Both the position numbers and the translations under genes were made by a program. The notes under the pieces are model-generated. The model was not told where the DNA came from. It ran no database searches and saw only the letters and a list, made by a program, of their open reading frames with translations. 30,743 nt of DNA from Plakobranchus ocellatus (lineage: Eukaryota > Mollusca > Gastropoda > Plakobranchidae), in the NCBI GenBank assembly GCA_019648995.1, contig BLXT01007982.1, positions 2,949,135 to 2,979,877 on the forward strand, written 5' to 3'. Numbering within the stretch: the first letter of the stretch is position 1; each line of letters begins with the position of its first letter. Of the stretch, positions 12,348 to 21,100 are shown in pieces.

Positions 12348-12600
12348 TGGTTTTCTGTGAGTAGATTCAGGCTCAGCCTTGGTTAGGCTACTTGTCTTTA
12401 CTTCGTACGCAAGTCAATATTAAATATCTTGATTAGAGTCTAGCTCGCTGAATCTCCTCTTGGTCTGATCTAATTCAGATCTAGACTAGATCTAGTAGAA
12501 TTCTATGTTAGATCTAGATTTCAATAAACGATATTTAGGCCTATTCTAGATCTAGATCTAGATCTATCTAAATTGGATTCTCAGCCTAGATTAGAAATTT
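12029..12600. repeat. GATCTA-type short palindromic repeat runs
   Basis: Scattered and tandem copies of TAGATC/GATCTA, densest at 12544-12570 with several perfect units in a row. They surround RAB18 exon 1. The hexamer is its own reverse complement after rotation, so the array reads the same on both strands. Confidence 0.85.
12277..12347 (-). CDS. RAB18: RAB18 coding exon 1
   Basis: Residues 1-23 plus two bases of codon 24. It holds the start MEEHEILTTLKILIIGE and the P-loop. The ATG sits in AAAACCATGG. The donor is CAAG|GTAAGA. The 5' end of the exon is not resolved: a possible acceptor (CTACTCACAG) lies just upstream of the ATG, so a noncoding leader exon could exist. Confidence 0.95.
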
Positions 12601-13230
12601 AGATCTTCCCTAAAATCTAAAAACAGTCTGAAATTCTGATATCATCGAGACGATAAGTATCTCGACACAACAGTACTTAATTAGGCAAATTAAAACTTAA
12701 CAAATCTTTCACAGATTAAATTAGACAAAAAGTTGTGCCTCCGTTTCTTCCGAAGAATAATTGTGTGGTCGTGATGTTTGAAAAGTGTTTGTTTACAATT
12801 ACAACAGTGGCAGAATAATGGCGCAGTAAATCTTTACTGCAATCTCACTTTTTAGATGACTCTTCCCCTACTTCAGTAATTATTTTCCCTACGGTTGAGT
12901 TATAATATTACTATTACTAAGGGAGTGGAATGAATGTCGCTTTTATTTAGGAGATAAATTGAGTTTGAGTTGTATTGCTAAGGGATTCTACAACGAGGAA
13001 GCCAAAGAATGTCGCTATGTAAGAGATATGAATTTGTTAATTAATATAAAATGAGAAGAAAGCAGATGACACCCCTACAGATAAAAAAAATTTGCATCTG
13101 AACTGAGGGATGCCTATCCTCACCTTGTCACAAGCATGGCAAGTACGTAGGTGAAATCTTTTACGCATAGGTTTGTTTATGAATCTATTTTTAATTAATG
13201 GCCATTTACACGTACGTAAGGGTATGACCA

Positions 13231-13239
13231 GGTAAGTAA
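13231..13239 (+). promoter_or_regulatory. candidate splice donor of an ABCB6 leader exon
   Basis: GACCAG|GTAAGTAAT is a near-ideal plus-strand donor in a region with no open coding frame. It could end a noncoding first exon spliced to the acceptor at 17810. This is an inference only, since such matches also occur by chance. Confidence 0.25.
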
Positions 13240-13329
13240 TGCTGTTTTGTTTTTAAATTAAAAAAAAAAAAACTAAATTAAGTTTATAAGATTCCAAATT
13301 CATATTTCCTGAAAAAGATTTGATCACGC

Positions 13330-13337
13330 TGACGTCA
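13330..13337. promoter_or_regulatory. CRE-like palindrome TGACGTCA
   Basis: A perfect CREB/ATF consensus octamer between the two divergent genes. Single octamers arise by chance; there is no supporting TATA or initiator evidence. Confidence 0.2.
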
Positions 13338-13979
13338 TCAATATTCCAAATCAAACTTAATCTAAATAGGGATAGCTATCTCTTGTTATGCTTTTTTATT
13401 TCACGCACTCTTTAAAGATATTAAGGTTGTTGAAAACATTGCATCCACCTTGGCAAAAAAGCAAATAATATGAATTAAATAGTTAAAGCAGGCACAGGCG
13501 CATTATAATTTAACTCACTCCATAAAAAACATTCATTCAACATTTAATAATAAACCCGAAGTGACGATCAGAGTTAGATCCACGGTGTCTGTTAATTTTT
13601 CTACTCCTTAAGAGCTTGATTCTAACTTGATTCTCATTCAATGTAAACGCACTGAGGAAGAGATGAAAATCGCTCGGTAATTAAATCTCTTTCTCAAGAC
13701 TTGCATTATTTTTTCCTCTAGTAGCAACGCTAACATAAAAAAAGAATAAGATGAGAATAATTCATTATTTCCCATTCACTTGAAATATTTACTTCAATTC
13801 TCTCAAAAACAAATCCAAACTTCAACTAAGAATACGAATAAAAACTGAGACTTTGGTTTGACTTGTGGAAATGCCTCCTTATAGACTTTTATTCTCAGAA
13901 AATGTGTCAGTTGTCAAAAAAAAAAAAGAACAAATAATATATTCTATTCAGGTTATTTTGTGGATAACTTATCTTTTAC

Positions 13980-14447
13980 NNNNNNNNNNNNNNNNNNNNN
14001 NNNNNNNNNNNNNNNNNNNNNNNNNNNNNNNNNNNNNNNNNNNNNNNNNNNNNNNNNNNNNNNNNNNNNNNNNNNNNNNNNNNNNNNNNNNNNNNNNNNN
14101 NNNNNNNNNNNNNNNNNNNNNNNNNNNNNNNNNNNNNNNNNNNNNNNNNNNNNNNNNNNNNNNNNNNNNNNNNNNNNNNNNNNNNNNNNNNNNNNNNNNN
14201 NNNNNNNNNNNNNNNNNNNNNNNNNNNNNNNNNNNNNNNNNNNNNNNNNNNNNNNNNNNNNNNNNNNNNNNNNNNNNNNNNNNNNNNNNNNNNNNNNNNN
14301 NNNNNNNNNNNNNNNNNNNNNNNNNNNNNNNNNNNNNNNNNNNNNNNNNNNNNNNNNNNNNNNNNNNNNNNNNNNNNNNNNNNNNNNNNNNNNNNNNNNN
14401 NNNNNNNNNNNNNNNNNNNNNNNNNNNNNNNNNNNNNNNNNNNNNNN
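13980..14447. other. assembly gap (468 N)
   Basis: A run of unknown bases. Sequence on the right side is noticeably more GC-rich (CCCGGCCGCTGCTG), so the gap may hide a GC-rich or repetitive element. Apparent open frames across it are artefacts of the Ns. Confidence 0.99.
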
Positions 14448-14816
14448 TACGGCGCTCCCATTTTGACAACAAAAAAAAATTGACCCGGCCGCTGCTGATG
14501 CGGATGGAGACCTCAAAATGCCTGCTATCATTCACAACCTTCTCCGAGGTTTTTTGTGGAATAGAATGGGTCATATAAAAAAAATTCTCCCCCTTCTGAT
14601 TCGCACTAGATAAAAGACTTTGCTAAAAAATAAATTTGTTGGCCCGTAGAGCCTACCAAAGATCAACTACAAAGCCGTGTTATGTGCAAGTGATGTAAGC
14701 GTGGTTTAACGATCATGGGCAGCTGTAGCGTGTCGCTATTCTATTTCATTTCCAACTGTTTACATGTTTTGGGAAATCTAAGAACAGGCCTTACAACCTC
14801 TAGCTCTACCATCATC

Positions 14817-14941
14817 AGCTACCGACGAAATGAAGAGGTTAGGGGTGAAAAAAAAAAAAAGTTGGAGTTTGGAGATGTTGAAACTAGCACTTCTTTCACG
14901 ACAGACTTGGCCTGCGATTTCTTCATTTCGTCGCTGTAGCT
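14817..14941. repeat. short inverted-repeat (foldback) element
   Basis: AGCTACCGACGAAATGAAGA at the left is mirrored by TCTTCATTTCGTCGCTGTAGCT at the right. The arms are about 26-30 bp with one indel and a few mismatches, around a roughly 67-base spacer. This resembles a small MITE or stem-loop. No clear target duplication is visible. Confidence 0.6.
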
Positions 14942-15302
14942 ATGTACCCGTTAGTTGTTGAACCTGTCCCCGAACTATCCTTACGTTTCTTGATTCTTGG
15001 AAAAGAGCGCTTGAGAGCTAGAATGTGAACTTTAAAAGTTTGATGTAGAATCTTCATCTACATCTAGATGATCTAAGCTTAGTCTAGCATGTGTTATGTA
15101 AAAATGTTTCCACTCAACGATCTTAGATGTCCGCGTCTTACAAGGTCAAGGTCGAACAGTGCAACACTATCTTTCTTCGACAATTCACATTGGCAGCACG
15201 GTGCCGTTAGATAAGCCAGATCTAGCGTCAAACAACATCAGAATGAGCAGATCTAGATTCATCAGATTTGAGTTAGACAGAGGTTTATTTTAAGAAGCGA
15301 TA

Positions 15303-15543
15303 AGGGTACAACTTAAAAATGTGGGTCCCGTCTGTTTTCGATAATAATGACGAAGTAAATGCCATTTTAGTGTATATTTACCGACTTCCGAACGTGCACT
15401 CAAAAGGCATTTTATTTGTAAGGGATTTGTAATGTCTGATAATTGTAAATGATTTTTTAAAATTGTCAGCAGGTAACGAAAATTGCCATCATTTCATCAT
15501 TATTATCGAAAACAGACAGGACCCAATTTTTAAGTTGTACCGT
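15303..15543. mobile_element. foldback MITE with long terminal inverted repeats
   Basis: The left arm GGTACAACTTAAAAAT... is mirrored by the right arm ending AAGTTGTACC. Arms pair over about 50 bp with few mismatches, sharing GTCTGTTTTCGATAATAATG, and weaker pairing continues to about 70 bp. Flanks carry a GATA (or GATAAG) direct repeat at 15299-15302 and 15544-15547, consistent with a target duplication. There is no coding capacity, so it is nonautonomous. The superfamily is not assignable from the ends alone. Confidence 0.8.
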
Positions 15544-15618
15544 GATAAGATTATGTACAGTTTAACCGAATGCCACCCATGGAAGTTTTATTCTTGATTT
15601 TTTAAAATCAAGAAGAAA

Positions 15619-16060
15619 AAAATCTAGATCTAGATTCTAGATTAGATCCAGATCTAGATCTAATTTAAATTTACATGTATAGGATCTGTATATTGAAATC
15701 TATTTTAGATCTTAGATCTAGAAATCTAGGTCTAGATTAAATCTAGATCTAGGCCCATTTTCAGATAAAAATCCAGCCATTATGATTTTGCGCAAATCAA
15801 TTCAGAGAAAACCAAAAGTATGACACCACACGAAAATTTCGAGATAAAAATTAGATCTAGATCTAGATCCAGACCTAGTGGTTTTGACATCGAGAGATCT
15901 ACATCAAGACCTAGATCTAGACCTACATTTTAAATGTTTATTTTATAATTCTGAATTCATTGCAACATATTTCCATTGTAACCCTTTGTGACAGCTGAAT
16001 TTTTGTATTTGGATATAGGGTTTCTACAGATCTAGATCTAGATCTAAATGAGATCTATAG
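15619..16060. repeat. clustered GATCTA palindromic arrays
   Basis: Runs of (GATCTA)n with TTCTAGAT/CCAGAT variants at about 15621-15662, 15704-15752, 15851-15881, 15904-15926 and 16028-16048. The unit carries AGATCT and TCTAGA in alternation, and long runs can form cruciforms. The same motif recurs across 9-17 kb. Confidence 0.85.
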
Positions 16061-16302
16061 AGATTTGTAATGAAGCAACTTGAGCTAATCCTTGAAACAA
16101 CTCAAAAAACATGAATGTGGAGTATGTTATTCCTGTGTATTCCATAACTGTTTACAGTGTGCATTTTGTAGTTTTCTTGATACTCCTATAAGATCTGAAG
16201 TTATGACATTTGAGGGAATATTGCATGAAAATACAAAATCTATTTTACTGGCAATTCAATTTCTGGAGAGATTGTTTAAGTTCTCCAGAGACCTAGATTT
16301 GG

Positions 16303-16490
16303 CCTATAGATTGATCAGTAACTAGGTGGAGGTCTCATCCATACTGTTACAACTTATACTTTCTAAATAAAAGTAACCTTAAAAAACAAACTTCAAGAAA
16401 AATATATATAGAAAGAAAAAACAAATCACAAGGCTAATCAGTTCAGAAATCTCGAATTTTTTGGAGAAAAGCAGAGCATAAATTCAACAG
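16303..16490 (+). repeat. diverged dispersed repeat, copy A
   Basis: Direct-orientation similarity to 17281-17470. It runs from GATTGATCAGTAACTAGGTG through GGTCTCATCCAT to CACAAGGCTAATCAGTTCAG, with an identical CAGTTCAGAAAT core and a following GGAGAAAAG-like tract. Divergence and indels suggest an old duplicate or two old insertions. Confidence 0.5.
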
Positions 16491-17280
16491 AAAAACTATC
16501 TATAGCAAAAAGATGTTAGGTTCCTTATTTGTCTAGATCTTGCCCATAGATTGAATGTAAAGAGAGAAAAAGGAAAATGTTAATTGTCAAACGTTTTGTT
16601 TCCTTTAGTTCGCCAAAATCTGTAGTAATTAAATCTCTTAAATTTTGTCAATCAAAAGAAAATGGATTATCTTATTCCAAAACATTCAAATAGCAAAAGG
16701 GCTTTGAGATTCTCACATTGGGAAGTATCAGAAAGACATCTGCAATAATTACAAAACAACAAAAAAGGAGATTTCCATCAAGATCGATTTTAACATTTTT
16801 ATATGTCTCCAAGGAATTTTACTTGGAGATAGTCACCAACCTATTTCTCTAGGGAAAAAAGATGTGTACCCAATTGAGTGCATCTGATTTAACTGATCCT
16901 CCTATACATCAAGCCCAGGATAATGAAGTTGCAAAATGCTTGGATCATAGTGTGTGGGAATCAAGGTTTAAATCAGGGTCCATTAAATATCATTTTTTTA
17001 GCAACGCAATATTGCTTTCTGTGTCACTTTTCACTCTGGATATAAAAATTTTTAATATTTAATCATCTCAGATAGATGTACCTGACTACTACCTAGACTA
17101 CCATATAGTGCAAAGAAGTGGATCCAGTTTTTAGAGACTAAAAAAGATAGATGATTAGGTTGTAAAAAATTTCAGATTGTCTAAACTGGATCAAAATTTA
17201 ATCTTTTTGTTAAATGATTGAGATTTAGATACCCATTTTCAAGGATAAGATCTAGTATATCTTTAGATTTGAAATTAGGG

Positions 17281-17470
17281 CTATTTGATTAACTAGAACG
17301 AGGTTGGTGTCTGCACCATCTAGTTCTCTATCTAAGTGATAAACAAAAAGAGCATGTGTCAAGCAAGGTAAACTAAAAAGAAAAGAATAGCTCACAAAGC
17401 TGAGCAGTTCAGAAATTATAAATTGTTTGAAGAAAAGACAAGATGTAAACTGCATGAGAGCACTCAGAGA
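17281..17470 (+). repeat. diverged dispersed repeat, copy B
   Basis: Partner of copy A: GATTAACTAGAACGAGGTTG, GTGTCTGCACCAT and then CACAAAGCTGAGCAGTTCAG and GAAGAAAAG in the same order and similar spacing. Confidence 0.5.
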
Positions 17471-17510
17471 AATTACAAGCAAACAATAGTCTGTATTTCT
17501 TTACTGTAAA

Positions 17511-17561
17511 GTCCCTAATAAGCGCAATGTATTTTCACACCTTTATGCGCCTTATCTGGGC
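17511..17561. repeat. imperfect hairpin GTCCCTAATAAGCGC / GCGCCTTATCTGGGC
   Basis: Two 15-base arms with a few mismatches around a 21-base loop. It is more GC-rich than the surroundings. It may be the end of a degraded transposon or a chance palindrome. Confidence 0.35.
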
Positions 17562-17798
17562 ATGTACACGTATTAAAATAAGGGTACTAATGATCGATCA
17601 ATAAAACTATTTTTAGTTTAGATCGACAGACGGACTTGACCGCGAGGAGTGGAGACCAGAGAGGCTGACTTATCAATTGATAAATATGTCCATCCTGCAC
17701 TGTTATTAGAGACTTTATAGTAGATTTTGTCCCAATTGAATAAATACATGTATTTCAATTTTTCTTTCTTTAATTAAGGTACTAATTGGGTTTTTTAC

Positions 17799-17936
17799 TT
17801 TTTTCCACAGACCATGCCTTAACAACTTAAAGATCATCAAAACAAATTTAACTGCAAAAGTGAAGATTTTTGGGGGGGTTCTTGTTGTTTTTTTTAAATA
17901 TTAAAAAGTAATCAGTTGAAATCCTGACATTTCAAG
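17799..17936 (+). promoter_or_regulatory. candidate ABCB6 5' leader acceptor and minimal uORF
   Basis: TTTTTTACTTTTTTCCACAG is a strong polypyrimidine tract plus AG ending at 17810, which would start the first coding exon 126 nt before its ATG. The leader would open with ACC ATG CCT TAA, a two-codon upstream ORF in good Kozak context. This could damp ABCB6 translation, but that is inferred; the leader is not proven. Confidence 0.35.
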
Positions 17937-18140
17937 ATGTTTTTCTGTAAACCTGGCGGAGACTGGTTACCTGCCTGGGAGCACAGAGGTTTTACCCGTT
18001 GCTTTTATGAGTCCACATCATCTGGTGTCTTATTCACAGCCATTGTTTTAGGTAGCATTATCCAGTGCACCGTGTTCTGGAAATATGCAGTTCTCATCAA
18101 CAGAAGGCATGTTAGAAAAACATGGGGCTATGCAGCTCAG
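17937..18140 (+). CDS. ABCB6: ABCB6 coding exon 1 (TMD0 helix 1)
   Basis: 68 codons from [15 protein letters not shown]4 and C22 are 18 residues apart, the same spacing as the disulfide pair C8/C26 of human ABCB6. The human N-glycosylation Asn upstream of C8 has no counterpart. One hydrophobic segment (about 30-48) is present. The donor CAG|GTATGT is in phase 0. This ATG is chosen because it gives the aligned N-terminus. Confidence 0.92.
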
Positions 18141-21100
18141 GTATGTATCATTCTTGAAGAAATTTTAACAATATGTATCCATTGCAATGTGTAATCAAGG
18201 CTGGCATCTGTTCGTGGAACCGCAGATATCTGAGTAGTCTGGATTTTGAAAATGCTGTTGCAAAAAAGAAAAAAAGACATGGAGACTCAAAGCGAAATTT
18301 TTAATGACAAAAAACGAATCATTAAAAGTATGAGCTGTACAGAAACCAAAATATATGTTTACAATGTTGACTTCCAAGTGTATAATTAGGCCTAATCCAT
18401 TATTTTACTGACTTCGCCCAGTAAATTGAACCAACATTGTTTTTAGCCTAAAATTATTCACTTTGAAGAAAATACACACAAGCATTCTCTGGTAGTCAAA
18501 TTGACTTCATTCATTCAAAAACGTCGCTCCCCGGATTTGTCTACTTGAACCCCGAAATTTTAGCTGAGTAGACTTTTGCTAGTACCAGCCCTGGAAATAG
18601 ATGAGATTGATTCATTACTGATCTGGAAAACATAAAATGGACTTGTTGAGTTCTTACCAGCCTGAGAAGGAGAATATCACTCATTAACAAACACAGTTTG
18701 TGCAATAGATAAGGACCAGGACAGAATTACATTTCAGCAAGTCTCCTAGAGGGGAAAAGTTTGGCTCTTCAAACACTTAGCTGGAGCAACCTGCATCAAA
18801 TGAATTATGCAAAACTATTGAGGCACTCTTATTTTCTTTACTAAGTATTGAATGAGTTTCAGAAGCTTGTAAACGGGAAAAGCTTTAAGATTCAGTCCAA
18901 TCTTATAAATGTCAAAAAGATTCACTTTGGAAATAATTTCTTTTTCTTAAGACAACTCCAAAGATGTTTTGAGGACTGAACTAGTCGCTCTACTTTGTCT
19001 TCATTTGACACAAACATTAATTTTAGATTGTGAAGATAGTGCTACTTATTAATTGTGGTGTAAATATTATATTGCAGAGAATTTAGAAATCACCAGACCT
19101 GATTATAAAAAGTGAAATGTTCTTTTATCTCTAATTCAAAAGGATTTTAACTTTATTTTCATCCTGTATTTCTTTAATTCTTAAAATAATGATTACACAT
19201 ATAAGAGAACGAAAAGACTATACATTAAATATTTAACTTTTGTTTCAGGTTTTTTGTACTATTCTCCTCACAGTTGAGGCCCTTGTGCATATGATCCTCC
19301 ATGATGTTTATCTTAGAAATAAAACTTTGCTTGGCTTTCAGGTAAGTTATCACATTTTATAAATGTGGTTTCAACTGAAGAGGGAAAGAACAGCTTTTTC
19401 CCCCACCATTTTCTTTTCATTTACAGGCTATTGAAATAGAAATGCTGACATTTTCTTTATCTTTTTTTTTTTTTTAACTTTCGATTAAGAAGAGTTTTGA
19501 CTTTGAAAACCAATTGCGTATAATTACTTAGATGATCCTCGCTGATTTTTATATTTTTATAATGCATACGTTAGCAAAAATGTTTCATGACTTTTTTCAG
19601 GAGCAGCCAAAAATGTGTATTTTTATTACAAACTGTTTAAATTTGTTCTTGGACATTTATCTCTATTAATTATTCTGCAGTTAATCAAAATGGAGCATAG
19701 ATTTCTTCTGTAATTACTAGACATTTTGGGCAGTTCTTCAAGGTAAAGCATAGATTTCTGTAATAATTACATGGCATCTTAGACCATCAATCAAGGTATC
19801 ACATAGAAGATTTTGTCAAGGTAGAGCATAGAAGTCACCTACGTTTACTGGGAATTTTAAGCTGTTCATCAAGGTTGGGGCTAGAATATATTTCTGTGGT
19901 TTAGACTAGGCATCCAGGCAGCTCATCATTGTAAACTATAGAAAATTTCTGCAGCAGAGAAGAGGGAGTTAAAAAAGAAAAATTTAAAAGAGACAGGCAG
20001 TTCATAAAAGATTAATGTTTTGCTGATCTTGAGTGGCTATGTTGGCCTCTTCCATCTGCCTTTTGGTCGATTTGAGGCTGTTGCATGTAGGAATATGTGA
20101 CTTTCAAATAGAAAACGAAAAATAGCCCTTTTTTTAACTTGTGTTTGACAGGCATAAGTTGATTCTTAATCATATCCTACACATTTTTTTTCTGTTTGAG
20201 CCCCGACGACAGAAAGCCTTAAAGTCTGAGATCACCTTGTTGTGGATTGGCTATATATTAAAAAACCAAAACTCATTTTACATTTAATCATATATCAGTG
20301 GTTTTAAGTCTGACTAGTTTTCACTATTTATACTAGTGATGTCTACAGCACAGGATTTTCCAATGAAACAAAAGCTTCTCACTCAAAGCTTTTTTTTATA
20401 TTATTATTAGAATTTATAAGATAAAGAGCATAGATTTTGATTGCTTCACAAGGCTCTTTTGAAGAAAATAAATTGCCGTTTACTTGCTGAGCTGGTGGGT
20501 GAATGAAAAAAATGAACTTAGTCAAGAAATGGAGTAATAAGCTATAAGACAGGAACTTTACATAGCAACAAGTCTATGATGCAATGCTGCGCAAGGAATC
20601 TAAAATAGACTAATTTTTTTTCTTTTTAAAGGTCCTCTTTTATATAATGTCATAAATCCATATGTTAGAAATAACTAGAGGATTTTTTGGTAGAGAAAAT
20701 AAACCAAATGTAAATTAAATATCATTTATGCTGCTTTACTTCGTGTGCCTAATTTAGTCATATCGAGAGGAGAGAAGAGAGGTTGATGGGTTCAACAGGC
20801 CATCAGTGTCAGAATTCTAATAAATGTTAGTAGGACTATTTTATCAAAATCATCATTCAGGCTCAAAGCCATAAGCAATAACCTGACTGCCATGATATTA
20901 GTAGACTCTAGTCTGTAGCAAAAATATAGAACCCAAAGTATAAAGAAAGAGGCTGTTAGTTTTAAGACTGCTTTTTGTATATATTTTTGGGTTAAAGAGT
21001 CATACTTTGATGTGTGGACAGGCATGTTTGGTTTCTCAGGATTAGATTTACTAAACAATGATTATTTTAAATTGTGAAATTATGTCTTTTTGCAAAATAA

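Larger units (their letters stand above)
12348..17810. other. intergenic / upstream region between divergent RAB18 and ABCB6
   Basis: No convincing coding exon is present. Contents are GATCTA arrays, the assembly gap, a foldback element, a shorter inverted repeat, a diverged repeat pair, one CRE-like octamer and candidate splice signals for a 5' leader of ABCB6. Short open frames around 14715-14939, 16092-16325 and 16862-17062 have no protein-like pattern. The promoters of both genes should lie here, but neither transcription start can be fixed from sequence alone. Confidence 0.7.

Noticed and set aside
13865-14578. Long open frames across the gap region in several frames
   Set aside because: They exist only because Ns contain no stop codons; the flanking residues show no protein pattern.
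14715-14939. 74-codon frame MGSCSVSLFYF...
   Set aside because: Its second half lies inside the inverted-repeat element and includes a Lys run from an A tract.
15140-15160. AAGGTCAAGGTCG nuclear-receptor-like half sites
   Set aside because: A single short motif with no promoter evidence nearby; expected by chance at this scale.
16092-16325. 77-codon Cys-rich plus-strand frame (CGVCYSCVFHNCLQCAFC)
   Set aside because: The Cys cluster suggested a zinc-binding peptide, but there is no signal peptide or regular spacing, and the frame overlaps the dispersed repeat.
17670-17683. Perfect 14-bp palindrome TTATCAATTGATAA
   Set aside because: AT-rich palindromes of this length are not rare in this composition.
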